Positions 33,261 to 42,379 of a stretch of 64,000 nucleotides of DNA are shown here, piece by piece (position 1 is the first letter of the stretch; each line of letters begins with the position of its first letter). The translations under genes were made by a program, and so were the position numbers. The stretch comes from Chitinophagales bacterium (GTDB lineage Bacteria; Bacteroidota; Bacteroidia; Chitinophagales; Saprospiraceae). The stretch is from assembly GCA_013298955.1 (NCBI GenBank), contig JAAFJT010000006.1, forward strand, positions 1 through 64,000, written 5' to 3'. The notes beneath the pieces are model-generated. The model was given only the letters and a program-made list of their open reading frames with translations. It ran no database searches and had not been told where the DNA came from.

Positions 33261-36200
33261 ATGAAAAGAATCGTTCTACACTCTTTGTTCGTGTTGTTTT
33301 GCGCTATGAACAATCCTTTACAAGCGCAGACTAATTTATCTGGCACCATTAATAGTTACGCAAAAGTAACCGCGATGGACACCTGCCAACAAACTTTGAC
33401 GGTCAGTTCGACCGCTGGTTTTACGCCCAATCTGAAAATACTGTTGATTCAGATGAAAGGTGCATTGATGGATGAAAGTAATAATTCCAATTTTGGGACT
33501 TTAAACAGCCTCCGAAATGCAGGAAAATATGAAATTAACACTATTGACAGCATTAGTGGCAACGTTATTTTTTTAAAATATAAAAATTTAACCGATTATG
33601 ATGTCAACCATGCCGTTCAAATCGTTTCTTATCCAACTTACACGACGGCAACCGTACAAAATAATCTTACCGCAACGCCTTGGGACGGGCAAACAGGAGG
33701 CATTATCGCTTTTGAAGCGACTACTTTAAATCTTAATGCGAATATTGATGCTTCTGCTACTGGCTTTTTAGGCGGTGCAGGACATGGTTTCAATATAGAT
33801 TGTGCCTGCCAATCGCCCACCTGTATTTCGCCTGCCAATGATTATTTTTATAATGCGGGTGATTTCAAAGGTGCCTTTAAAGGAGAAGGGATTTCGATGA
33901 TAACAAACAGTCGAGAATCAGGACGCGGTAGGCAAAATAATGGTGGCGGCGGCGGTAATGACCACAAATCGGGCGGCGGCGGCGGCGGTAATGTGGGCAA
34001 TGGCGGTAATGGTGGTATTAATGCAGAACCGTTGACTTTGAGATGCAAGGGAGCGTATCCCGGCATTGGCGGTCAGGGTTTGGCAGTAGCCAATAACAAT
34101 AATCGCTTATTTTGGGGCGGCGGCGGCGGTGCTGGTCATACTAAAGGTTCGGTTCAGCCTAATACAGCAAAAGGTGGCAATGGCGGCGGCATTATTTTGA
34201 TAAAAGCCAACACCTTGAATGCCAATACAAAAAGTATTAAAGCCAATGGCGAAAATGGTACAGTGGGCAGTTCACAAGGCGGCGGTGGTGGCGGCGGCGG
34301 CGGCACTATCTTGTTAGAAGGTCGAATTGTGGGCGCATTAACCCTTGAAACCAAAGGAGGCATTGGCGGAAATAGTGATAATGGCAATGCAGACCGTTGT
34401 ACGGGTCCAGGTGGTGGTGGCGGCGGCGGCAAAATATTATTAAAAACAACTGGCACAACCCCGACTTCCACTTTCACAGGCGGCGTTGCAGGTCAGAGTA
34501 TCAATTCTACGGAAACTTGTAATACAGGTGGTGGAGCAGGTAGTGGCGGGCAAGTGGCGACTTTGACCGTAAATGATAATATTGCTTACGCCTCTGAAAC
34601 CGTGAGTCGGAGTCTCGCTTTTAATAGGCAACCAAGCTCTATCGCAGCATGCCCTACTCGCAATTTTTCGATGAGTGTTGCAGCTATTGGCGTAAATATC
34701 GTCTATCAATGGGAAGTGGGTCAAGCCTTAGGTGGTTTTCAGCCGATTTCAAATGATTTGACGTACTCAGGTGCGCAAACAGCTACCTTGCAAGTCAATA
34801 ATGTCACCGCGCTGATGGATCAATATCGGTATCGATGCATTATTACCAATTGTACAGGCAGTGTTTTAATTTCCACAGTGGGTACTTTGACGGTTTCTCC
34901 TGCTGCAAATGCGGCTTTTACGAGCAGTGCGGCGGGCAATACGATTACTTTTAACAATCAATCAACCTTAGCCTTGTCCTATATTTGGAATTTTGGGGAT
35001 AATACACCATTAAGTACTGCCCAAAATCCGACACACACCTACGCAGCGCAAGGCAATTACACGGTTACGCTCAAAGCAATTAGTGGTTGCGATACGAATG
35101 TCCTTACTCGAGTGGTATCGCTCAATACGCCACCGATTGCTCGTTTTATTGCAGGAACGACCGATACTTGTGTGCATGCAACCATTCAATTTAATAATGA
35201 ATCGTCCAATAATGCAGCGCAATGGTATTGGGAATTTCCGGGTGGAACGCCATCTACTTCTAATCAACGCAATCCAATTGTCCAATATTTTGTAGGTGGT
35301 GCTTATGATGTAACCTTGATTGTTTCCAATCCAAACGGACGGGATACGCTGTTGCGCCCACAGTACATTCGAGTAACGGGTACGCCTATGGCTTTTTTCA
35401 CGATGAATCGGACAGGGCGAGATGTCATTTTTACCAATCGAACCGCACAAGGTGTGAGTTATAATTGGGATTTTGGAGATGCCACAGCGCGTTCTACACA
35501 ATCCAATCCAAGCCATACGTATAACCGTGCAGGGACTTTTGTAATTACCTTAACCGCTACAAACAATTGTGGTTCAAGCATTTACAGAGATACAGTCATC
35601 ATGTTGGCTTTGCCAACTGCCCAAATTGCTGCCAATTATACACAAGGTTGCCTACCTATGACGGTTCAATTCAATACAATTAATGCGTTGAATGTGAATA
35701 ATTGGTATTGGCAATTTCCGGGCGGTCGTCCGCGCAGCTCGAATATCGCCAATCCGATTATTCAATATGATACCGTTGGTACTTGGCCCGTTTTGTTAAC
35801 GGTGAGTAATGGTGTTGGTACATCAGAATTACGAGATTCTTTTTACATTAAAGTGAATAATCCACCGCGCCCTGCTTTCAATATTTTCAAATTATCGGAT
35901 AATGTCATTTCAATTGAAAATTTGACAACTGGCGCACAGAATTTTAATTGGAATTTTGGAGATAATACGTCCTCAACCTTGCAAAATCCGACAGCACACC
36001 GTTATACAACACCGGGAACGTATAATGTATCGCTGTTAGCTTATAATCAATATTGTGGCAGAGGCACTTCTCAACAAATTGCGTTAAATTTTACGGCTAC
36101 CGAAGAATTTAACCAAGAAGGCGCATTGATGATTTCGCCGAATCCGACGGATAACGTATTGATTTTCAATTTTAAAACGCCTAAATACTTAGGTCAAATG

Positions 36201-36353
36201 GTGCAATTTTCAGATGTGAATGGTAGAATGATTCAACAATTTGAGTTAAATCAATCCATGATACAGACATTGGATATTTCAACATTTGCAGCAGGTCTGT
36301 ATTTTATCAAAATTGGAAATTCCAATAATATCGGAAAAATTATAAAACAGTAA
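33261..36353 (+). CDS. Large secreted Gly-rich, PKD-repeat protein with T9SS sorting domain (adhesin-like)
   Basis: The signal peptide ends NPLQAQ. Residues 20-200 form a beta-rich domain (LTVSSTAGFTPNLKILLIQM). Residues 200-430 are extremely glycine-rich with several runs of five to seven Gly. Beyond a link region there are five PKD-like repeats, alternating between YIWNFGDN/YNWDFGDA/FNWNFGDN and WYWEFPGG/WYWQFPGG forms. The final 80 residues (LMISPNPTDNVLIF, FAAGLYFIKIG) are a type IX sorting domain. It is therefore a cell-surface or released protein, probably adhesive or matrix-forming. It stands alone, ending in a hairpin with a T run. Confidence 0.85.
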   Translation: MKRIVLHSLFVLFCAMNNPLQAQTNLSGTINSYAKVTAMDTCQQTLTVSSTAGFTPNLKILLIQMKGALMDESNNSNFGTLNSLRNAGKYEINTIDSISGNVIFLKYKNLTDYDVNHAVQIVSYPTYTTATVQNNLTATPWDGQTGGIIAFEATTLNLNANIDASATGFLGGAGHGFNIDCACQSPTCISPANDYFYNAGDFKGAFKGEGISMITNSRESGRGRQNNGGGGGNDHKSGGGGGGNVGNGGNGGINAEPLTLRCKGAYPGIGGQGLAVANNNNRLFWGGGGGAGHTKGSVQPNTAKGGNGGGIILIKANTLNANTKSIKANGENGTVGSSQGGGGGGGGGTILLEGRIVGALTLETKGGIGGNSDNGNADRCTGPGGGGGGGKILLKTTGTTPTSTFTGGVAGQSINSTETCNTGGGAGSGGQVATLTVNDNIAYASETVSRSLAFNRQPSSIAACPTRNFSMSVAAIGVNIVYQWEVGQALGGFQPISNDLTYSGAQTATLQVNNVTALMDQYRYRCIITNCTGSVLISTVGTLTVSPAANAAFTSSAAGNTITFNNQSTLALSYIWNFGDNTPLSTAQNPTHTYAAQGNYTVTLKAISGCDTNVLTRVVSLNTPPIARFIAGTTDTCVHATIQFNNESSNNAAQWYWEFPGGTPSTSNQRNPIVQYFVGGAYDVTLIVSNPNGRDTLLRPQYIRVTGTPMAFFTMNRTGRDVIFTNRTAQGVSYNWDFGDATARSTQSNPSHTYNRAGTFVITLTATNNCGSSIYRDTVIMLALPTAQIAANYTQGCLPMTVQFNTINALNVNNWYWQFPGGRPRSSNIANPIIQYDTVGTWPVLLTVSNGVGTSELRDSFYIKVNNPPRPAFNIFKLSDNVISIENLTTGAQNFNWNFGDNTSSTLQNPTAHRYTTPGTYNVSLLAYNQYCGRGTSQQIALNFTATEEFNQEGALMISPNPTDNVLIFNFKTPKYLGQMVQFSDVNGRMIQQFELNQSMIQTLDISTFAAGLYFIKIGNSNNIGKIIKQ

Positions 36354-36388
36354 AATAAAATTACGACATTTATTTATAAATCATTCAA

Positions 36389-36427
36389 AACTTGCGTCAA
36401 GGTCATAACTTGGCGCGAGTTTTTTTT
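36389..36427 (+). terminator. Family E hairpin with T run (E2)
   Basis: AACTTGCGTCAAG and CTTGGCGCGAGTT pair with two G-T-type changes, followed by seven T. It terminates the PKD protein gene and shares its arm with the hairpin at 14616. Confidence 0.75.
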
Positions 36428-36467
36428 ATGTATTCTTTTTAATCTTTTGAATCCGCCATTACAAGTA

Positions 36468-38066
36468 ATGAAATATCGTTTTCTGATTATAACTTTTATG
36501 CTTTTCACGGTTTTATTGTTTTACAAAAACAACCAAATTGTTTTATGGGAACAAGATGAGTCTGCTTATGCAGGCTTTGCGCACACGATGCTTAAAACAG
36601 GTGATTGGATAACCCCCGATTTTGAATGGAGTGAACCACATCGAAAAACACCTTTTCATTTTTGGGCAATTGCTTTATCGTATAAACTGTTTGGTGAAAA
36701 CGAATTTGCAACGCGATTGCCTACTTGTTTGTGCATTTTAGGAACGCTTTTGACTTTTTGGGGATTCGGAAAAAAATTATTTTCAGCAGAAATCGCCCAA
36801 TGGAGTTGCCTTGTTTTCATGGTATCCATCCTCCCCCTTTTATTTGCCAAAATTGCTTTGACAGATGCCGCCCTTTTATGCTGTACCACATTAGCTTATT
36901 TTTTATTACAATTATATTTGGAAACCAATCAATTGCGTTATTTAGGGGGACTTCTAAGCATCGTCAGTATCGGTTTATTGGTCAAAGGTCCACCCATTTT
37001 AATAACAGTGGGCGGGAGTATTTTTTTAAAATTCCTATTGGATGATAACAAAATGCAATCTTTGAAAATCGGATTACTCCTATTTTTGACATTCATCCCT
37101 TTATTGATTTGGGGACGCATGGCATGGATAGCAGATGGCGGCATTTTCATACAATGGTTATTGGATTGGTACATTTTTAAACGCACTTCAGGCAGCGTTT
37201 TTGGACAAACGGGTCCTTTTGGATACTATTTTGGGGTGTTTGCGTTCAATTTCATCCTTTTATTGCCTTATTTTTTCAAAAGCGTTTATGATATTTTTAC
37301 CCATCCTTTTAACAAAACACAAAGTATTGCTGAAAAAAACGTCCATCGACTCAATTTATATTGGATAAGTTGCGGATGGATTTTCTATGAATGCCTACCC
37401 AGTAAATTGCCCGCGTACGCATTGGCAGCATTACCGATTTTGGTTACTTCAATTGGGCGATTGATTGCAACGCATCAAAAAATGCCTGCTTTTTTAAATA
37501 TTGTTTCAGGATTGATTCAAATCGGGGCAGGGATTGCGCTCTTTTTATTGAAAAAACAATTGCCTTTTGAATCTTTAATTTTCCCAAGTAGGTTATTAGC
37601 AATACTTTTTATAATAATTGGAATGTATCATTTATTGAAAATCAAATTATTATACATTAATCATTTTAAACCTTATTTTTATGCAACAGCAGGATTGATT
37701 TTAAATGCCATTATTTGGGTGTTAATCATTCCCGCGCTTGAACCACATCGACAATTATCAATGACGGTGGTTCAAAAAATAATAGCTAAAACAAAATGGC
37801 AAAATACAGTTGCGCCTGTTATCTTTGATTTTAATTATGCCTTGCCAAGTATTCCCGTCTATCTAAGTCGGGCAGGCATTCCCTACAAAACATGGAGTGA
37901 TTTTAACACCTCTTTTAATAATCCAACCTATCGTATTTTCATCACCGATGAAGATAATGCAAACATTTGGCAAAACAGCCCTATTCAAACCGAAATAGAT
38001 ACGATAACAGGTTGGCGCACCGATAGAGGTAATTTTAAAACTTTTTACTTAGTAACCAAAAAATAA
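36468..38066 (+). CDS. GT39-family (ArnT-like) membrane glycosyltransferase
   Basis: About eleven hydrophobic segments and the acidic first periplasmic loop EQDESAYAGFAHTMLKTGDW identify an ArnT/PMT-type GT-C transferase; the PHRKTPFHFWAIALSYKLFG stretch follows as in the family. It would move a sugar from a polyprenyl carrier to lipid A or another acceptor at the periplasmic face. The ATG at 36468 is preferred to TTG 36447, giving 532 residues. No arn genes are adjacent, so the donor sugar is unknown. Confidence 0.85.
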   Translation: MKYRFLIITFMLFTVLLFYKNNQIVLWEQDESAYAGFAHTMLKTGDWITPDFEWSEPHRKTPFHFWAIALSYKLFGENEFATRLPTCLCILGTLLTFWGFGKKLFSAEIAQWSCLVFMVSILPLLFAKIALTDAALLCCTTLAYFLLQLYLETNQLRYLGGLLSIVSIGLLVKGPPILITVGGSIFLKFLLDDNKMQSLKIGLLLFLTFIPLLIWGRMAWIADGGIFIQWLLDWYIFKRTSGSVFGQTGPFGYYFGVFAFNFILLLPYFFKSVYDIFTHPFNKTQSIAEKNVHRLNLYWISCGWIFYECLPSKLPAYALAALPILVTSIGRLIATHQKMPAFLNIVSGLIQIGAGIALFLLKKQLPFESLIFPSRLLAILFIIIGMYHLLKIKLLYINHFKPYFYATAGLILNAIIWVLIIPALEPHRQLSMTVVQKIIAKTKWQNTVAPVIFDFNYALPSIPVYLSRAGIPYKTWSDFNTSFNNPTYRIFITDEDNANIWQNSPIQTEIDTITGWRTDRGNFKTFYLVTKK

Positions 38067-38103
38067 TTCCTTTATTCCTAATTCAAGAATTATATAACCT
38101 AAG

Positions 38104-38242
38104 TTGTGCGGTAAGGTTTGAATTAGGATTTATGGGATTTTTAAGATTCCATTGGGATTGATTTTTAGGATTTTATCCTAAAAATCAATCCCAATGGAAT
38201 CCAAATCATCCTAAAAATCCTAATTCAAACCCTGCCGCGCAA
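38104..38242. repeat. Family B palindrome, copy B2
   Basis: The outer arms GTTTGAATTAGGAT and ATCCTAATTCAAAC match B1 and B3. The inner arms (CCATTGGGATTGATTTTTAGGA and partner) are specific to this copy but perfectly complementary; a middle section has decayed. Extra TTGTGCGG/CCGCGCAA ends make it the longest B copy. It separates the convergent GT39 and amidase genes. Confidence 0.9.
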
Positions 38243-38248
38243 ATTGGA

Positions 38249-39067
38249 TTATATAGTAACTTTACGAATATATTTTAAAGCAACCCAGCGATTATACAAC
38301 CTATCCACTCGATACCAACCACTTTTTTCTTCATAAATCCCAACTTGAATCCCTCGTTGTAATTTATCTACTATTTTTCCTGTCATATTGGGCGCATCTC
38401 GCACATTCAAAGCATCATTGCTAATAACCAAACCGCGTTGAATTTTATTTTTATTCAATTTAGGATTCGAGGGCGTATTCAATTCACCAATTTTCAATCG
38501 AACCAAAGGCAAAAAGTTTTCTTCGGCGGCTTCAGTCGTGTTACCACCAAAAAAATTCGTACCCGGACACGATTTTTGATTGGGATTCGGGCTACCAATC
38601 ATTTCTCCTGTATCCGCGTCAAACCAATGATGATACACAATTTCGTCAATCGAAGGGAATAAATCCAACTTAATACACAACATCGCATTCAATGCAATAA
38701 TCGTATCGTGTTGTTCATTCGTCATTTGGTCACCGCCCATATCGAAATTACCTAAATGTTCGATGCAAATATCGCCTTCATTCGATTTATAGATACACGC
38801 AGGGATGCGATTGAAAGGACGGCAAATGCCAATTTTCCCATCTGGAAAAGTGGTAATATTCTGACCTATCATCTCCCACCCGCGCGCAATATGCGCTGTG
38901 TGCATCGCCTCCAACAATTCAACATGATTACTACCTGTAAAACGTTTGTAATCAGGCTTCCATGTATGATGATTTTGAATCACTTCAACCGTACGTGTAA
39001 TCGGTTCTTCTGCCAACCAACTTTGAAACTCTTTGAGTGTCAATACTTTAAATCTTATAATTGCCAT
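38249..39067 (-). CDS. Zinc N-acetylmuramoyl-L-alanine amidase with SH3b domain, no signal peptide
   Basis: The N-terminal domain is Amidase_2/PGRP-like: QNHHTWKPDY gives the first zinc His, IVYHHWF the second and KSCPGTNFF the Cys ligand. The C-terminal 60 residues (ALNVRDAPNMTGKIVDKLQRG, GWYRVDRLYNRWVALKYI) are an SH3b wall-binding domain. It cleaves stem peptides from peptidoglycan. The start MAIIRFKVLTLKEF lacks any signal peptide, unusual for a cell-wall enzyme. It lies 114 nt downstream of an eCIS tape-measure gene on the same strand, so it may be cargo of, or a release factor for, an injection system. Confidence 0.82.
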   Translation of the reverse strand: MAIIRFKVLTLKEFQSWLAEEPITRTVEVIQNHHTWKPDYKRFTGSNHVELLEAMHTAHIARGWEMIGQNITTFPDGKIGICRPFNRIPACIYKSNEGDICIEHLGNFDMGGDQMTNEQHDTIIALNAMLCIKLDLFPSIDEIVYHHWFDADTGEMIGSPNPNQKSCPGTNFFGGNTTEAAEENFLPLVRLKIGELNTPSNPKLNKNKIQRGLVISNDALNVRDAPNMTGKIVDKLQRGIQVGIYEEKSGWYRVDRLYNRWVALKYIRKVTI

Positions 39068-39181
39068 AATATTTTAAGCGGGAAATGGAGTAATCTATTA
39101 AAACACTAAACGGCTGCAAGTTAACGCATTTCAATCTGTTTTCAAGGGGTGTATAACAAATTTACCAACTCACAACCATTT

Positions 39182-40489
39182 TTACCAGATAACATAGAGC
39201 GTTTCAGTCATCCAAGGCAATTTAATAACACCATAATCCCATTTAAAATAGGTTTCTAAACGGTCTGTTGCCTTTTTATCGACGTATAAAAGCCAATCAT
39301 TACCTGCTGGACTGCGGGTTAATTTGCCACGCCGTTGCAAAAAGCGTTCTCTAAATTGTCGCAAACCCATTTTTCCGAAAACAGGTTGGGATTCAATGAT
39401 GGATTCTAATAAACCATCCATCATTGTCATCGCATCCGTACTCAAAGGCAATTCTCTTTCAATCGGCTGATGTAAAGGCATGCCACACAACAATTTATTG
39501 AGCATCAATGCATATTCGGGTGCGTTTATCACACCCGTACAAAGATATTGAAAAAGGTGAATCGCTCGAAACTGCGCCGTTTTGCTCCTAAATAAATCAT
39601 TTTCCAAACAATTCAACTCCTCTGCGGAAGCAAATAAAAACGGATGTAATAAAATCAAACCCGCATTTTCGATGAAAATATCTTGTTGCGCTACTACTAA
39701 TTTCACACGGCGGTCATAACGCAAAACCCTATCGCCTAAAATCTCATTGCGCAACTCCACCATTGCCGATTCCGAATAATTTTCGCGCAAATTATGATCC
39801 AGATAGGTTTCCAAAGCTATCAACAATTTGTTGGCAGATAAGGGCGTATCCAACACCGCAATTTCAATGATTTCTGCTAATAAATCCTTTCGATACGCCC
39901 TATCCAATTGGCGAAACAAAGCTAATTCGTCCATCCAATCAAATCGAAATAATTTCAACAAGAGCTTTTCTAAAAAAGCATCTGGAAATTGCCAAACTAA
40001 CCGCCGAATACAACCTTTGTTACTACTCAATACTTGCAAAATCACTTGCTCATACTTTTGAAAATCGACTTGAAGCGCGTGTAAAATATCTTTTTCCAAT
40101 AATTTAGGTTCACGCGCCAGCCATTCTGCATGATAACCTATCTGCAAAAAACTTAAAAAAGCCGTCATCGCATTCGCTTCCCGCGATACATAACCTTCTC
40201 TATGACAATCCGACAATTGCTGCATCAAGGCTTTTTCAAAAACTTGAATACAGTGGTCTGTCAAGGATTTATCGGTTTTACGCCCAACAATGTCTCCCAA
40301 ATCGACTTCTAATCGCTCTATTTTCAGAAATTGGTTCGCAGGCATCAAGGCAGATAATCGTTTTTCCAATTTGGGTAACAACTGTTTCTGATACCAACGA
40401 CTCCAATCACGCTGCACTTGGGATGCATCTTGTTCGTTCTGCAAATCCAACTCCAATCGTTGATGATGGATAATATGTGTTTGCTGCAT
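39182..40489 (-). CDS. Short eCIS tape-measure protein
   Basis: The N-terminus (HHQRLELDLQNEQDASQVQRD, LPKLEKRLSALMP, KIERLEVDLGDI) and the C-terminus (YFKWDYGVIKLPWMTETLYVIW) match the contractile injection system tape-measure family found in eCIS clusters of Bacteroidota. In an active system this protein sets sheath and tube length. At 435 residues it is much shorter than the roughly 800-1,200 residues I would expect, with both conserved ends present, so the middle is missing or the particle is very short. It is followed by an amidase and preceded by a DUF5908 gene. No sheath, tube, baseplate or AAA ATPase gene is in the window. Confidence 0.8.
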   Translation of the reverse strand: MQQTHIIHHQRLELDLQNEQDASQVQRDWSRWYQKQLLPKLEKRLSALMPANQFLKIERLEVDLGDIVGRKTDKSLTDHCIQVFEKALMQQLSDCHREGYVSREANAMTAFLSFLQIGYHAEWLAREPKLLEKDILHALQVDFQKYEQVILQVLSSNKGCIRRLVWQFPDAFLEKLLLKLFRFDWMDELALFRQLDRAYRKDLLAEIIEIAVLDTPLSANKLLIALETYLDHNLRENYSESAMVELRNEILGDRVLRYDRRVKLVVAQQDIFIENAGLILLHPFLFASAEELNCLENDLFRSKTAQFRAIHLFQYLCTGVINAPEYALMLNKLLCGMPLHQPIERELPLSTDAMTMMDGLLESIIESQPVFGKMGLRQFRERFLQRRGKLTRSPAGNDWLLYVDKKATDRLETYFKWDYGVIKLPWMTETLYVIW

Positions 40490-40518
40490 AATGCTCTAAA
40501 TCAAGTTTGCTACGCTAC

Positions 40519-40710
40519 TCAAATCTGAACGAATTGTCGTTTTTTGATTTTGAGCCTGTCCAAGATAAGTTGGACTTGTGCGTCTGTAAGTGCTTGGGGA
40601 TATTCCGCCACAGCACGATGTATTCCTTTGTCCAGCTTGCCGCGCTCTTTCAATGGATTTTTGACAGCAGCTTTGATGACAAGTTCAAAAATTTCAATAG
40701 GCATGGTCAT
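40519..40710 (-). CDS. DUF5908-like small protein, eCIS-associated
   Basis: This 63-residue protein starts MTMPIEIFELVIKAAV, matching the DUF5908 pattern MPIEIxELVIKAxV, a small family that I know from eCIS clusters near the tape-measure gene. The remainder is basic and helical (ALTDAQVQLILDRLKIKKRQ). The start may be the second Met (40704). It ends 29 nt before the tape-measure ATG, clearly in one operon. Its biochemical role is unknown. Confidence 0.7.
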   Translation of the reverse strand: MTMPIEIFELVIKAAVKNPLKERGKLDKGIHRAVAEYPQALTDAQVQLILDRLKIKKRQFVQI

Positions 40711-40797
40711 TCCTGTTTTTAATGGTTTAGAAAAAACACGACGATAGAATCCTAAGTAGGCACAAACGGCACTTAGGTTTGCTTACGCAACAGGATG

Positions 40798-40878
40798 TCA
40801 ATAGGATTTGGCAAATACAAGGTATCTGTACAAAGTAGGATGCTCCAAAAAATCGGCTAAAACAGTTTGTAAACTCAT
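40798..40878 (-). pseudogene. 26-codon remnant upstream of the eCIS module
   Basis: An ATG at 40878 opens MSLQTVLADFLEHPTLYRYLVFAKSY and then a stop. The sequence looks like the start of a real helical protein, cut off. It may be the 5' stump of a lost eCIS gene. The ORF-track line at 40727-40909 in another frame has implausible composition (many Cys) and is a shadow. Confidence 0.3.
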
Positions 40879-41155
40879 TTTCGATGTAACAAAAAGGTGC
40901 GTATCTCAATGTATTTGTTTTCTCTAAGTGTGCGACGACGTTTTAAAGTACTTTCAAAAAGATAAAATCTCATTTATATACACAAATGTAGATAGAAAGA
41001 GTTGATATTGTCAAGTTATTTTTTACATTTTTATTTTGCTTATAATTTAAAATAAAAATCTGTTTTTTGTAAAAATTGCGAAATAATTGTCTTATAAATG
41101 ATTATAAAACAGTAAAAATGATAATTTTTATTTAAAAAAATACATTTGAACATTA

Positions 41156-41240
41156 TTTGAATTAGGATTTTTAGGATTATTAAGATTGGTTAGGATTTCA
41201 TCCTAACCAATCTTAATAATCCTAAAAATCCTAATTCAAA
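41156..41240. repeat. Family B palindrome, copy B3 (perfect 40-bp arms)
   Basis: Two 40-bp arms pair without mismatch around a TTTCA loop. The arm reads as exact 9-nt units: TTAGGATTT, TTAGGATTA, TTAAGATTG, GTTAGGATT. It follows the stop of the LytTR gene and precedes the eCIS module. The remaining gap 40879-41155 is AT-rich with no recognisable feature. Confidence 0.96.
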
Positions 41241-41245
41241 AACGG

Positions 41246-42169
41246 TTAATAAACCAAATCTAACTTGCCTACCCGCGTTGAAATATTGGTTCGGCGCAAA
41301 ATTTCTTGCGTATAAGCCGCAGGAATAAATTGTCCAACCCCTTCTAATTCCAATTTATAGCCTTGTGCATTGCCTTCAACACTCATAATTTTGTTCGTAT
41401 TGACCAAATAATTGGTATGACACCGACAATATTGAGGCACATTTTTCAAATCTTCCATCACTTTCTTCAAATTAGTGCGTATCAATACCGTCTTCACTTG
41501 CTTATTTTCACAATAATAAACGCGCACAAAATGCCCTTCTGTTTGCATAAACAAGCCTTTTTCAATCCCTAAATTGAAATTTTCTTGCGGATGCGCTCCT
41601 CGAATCACTACAAAATGGGTTGCCAAAGGATTATTGACCACCCGATTAGAATGCGAAAAAACCAAATTCGGAGGCAAAGCCCGCAATTGATGATTTAACA
41701 AACGCGCCCGCCCATCATGTTTTTCCTGCAAAAAGACCTGCCGCAAAATATCGGCAAACGTCAAGGGCAAAAAACCAAGTATAAAAACTTGCATTTGGAA
41801 AAAAGAAAAATGGGTTGCCGTTAATTCCAATTCGCCTAAGCAAACTGCCAGCAAATAACTACAAACTCCCATGAATATTAAATCTAAAGCATTGATTAAC
41901 AACACTTTATAACCTGTCCAAAATTCATCTTCCATGAATCTGGGAAATAAGATAACGCCTACACGCCGCAAAAAAACCAAAGAAAGGATACACATTGCAC
42001 CATGTGCAAAGGAAACCGATACGCGGTGTATGGGCGTATAAGTTTCTAAAAATGGCGGATTTAAGGTGAGCATGACCACAAAAACAAGGACTCCAAGAAA
42101 TATTTCCATCTGCCACCGTTTCGGATTCACCCACTTGTTCGGATATGGTTGTAATAATAAACTAAACAC
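41246..42169 (-). CDS. LytTR transcriptional regulator with membrane sensor domain
   Basis: Four to five transmembrane segments (residues about 20-160) are followed by a linker and a C-terminal LytTR DNA-binding domain: FMQTEGHFVRVYYCENKQVKTVLIR, then CRCHTNYLVNTNKIMSVEG and YKLELEGVGQFIPAAY. There is no receiver domain, so signal sensing is probably by the membrane part directly. Stand-alone membrane LytTR regulators of this layout are common in Bacteroidota. At 307 residues it is complete. Its targets are unknown; no LytTR direct-repeat sites were identified in the window. Confidence 0.85.
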   Translation of the reverse strand: MFSLLLQPYPNKWVNPKRWQMEIFLGVLVFVVMLTLNPPFLETYTPIHRVSVSFAHGAMCILSLVFLRRVGVILFPRFMEDEFWTGYKVLLINALDLIFMGVCSYLLAVCLGELELTATHFSFFQMQVFILGFLPLTFADILRQVFLQEKHDGRARLLNHQLRALPPNLVFSHSNRVVNNPLATHFVVIRGAHPQENFNLGIEKGLFMQTEGHFVRVYYCENKQVKTVLIRTNLKKVMEDLKNVPQYCRCHTNYLVNTNKIMSVEGNAQGYKLELEGVGQFIPAAYTQEILRRTNISTRVGKLDLVY

Positions 42170-42299
42170 AATGATTTTAATTGTAAGGGTTTTGTTACGG
42201 GTTTGTCTTTTTCAAAATTGTGGTTTTTTCTTTTGTTTGCGCAAAGCTATTAAGATTTCGTTAACAATTCAATTATTTTTTCAACTATTTTTTCAAAAA

Positions 42300-42334
42300 A
42301 AAATGCCACAGCTTTTTTTCATCTGTGGCATTTT
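42300..42334 (-). terminator. Intrinsic terminator after the Fe-S protein gene
   Basis: AAAATGCCACAG and CTGTGGCATTTT form a 12-bp hairpin with an 11-nt loop and flanking A/T tracts, just past the stop of the HdrC-like gene. Confidence 0.75.
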
Positions 42335-42379
42335 AAAAACAATGACTTTACATAAAAAAACAATCTATTTACGCGTTAT

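Noticed and set aside
34154-34477. Antisense ORF with long proline runs
   Set aside because: It is the reverse complement of the glycine codons in the PKD/Gly-rich protein gene; composition bias alone keeps the frame open.
40727-40909. 60-codon minus-strand ORF upstream of the eCIS module
   Set aside because: Its Cys-rich, low-sense sequence is implausible; another frame there reads as a short natural N-terminus instead.
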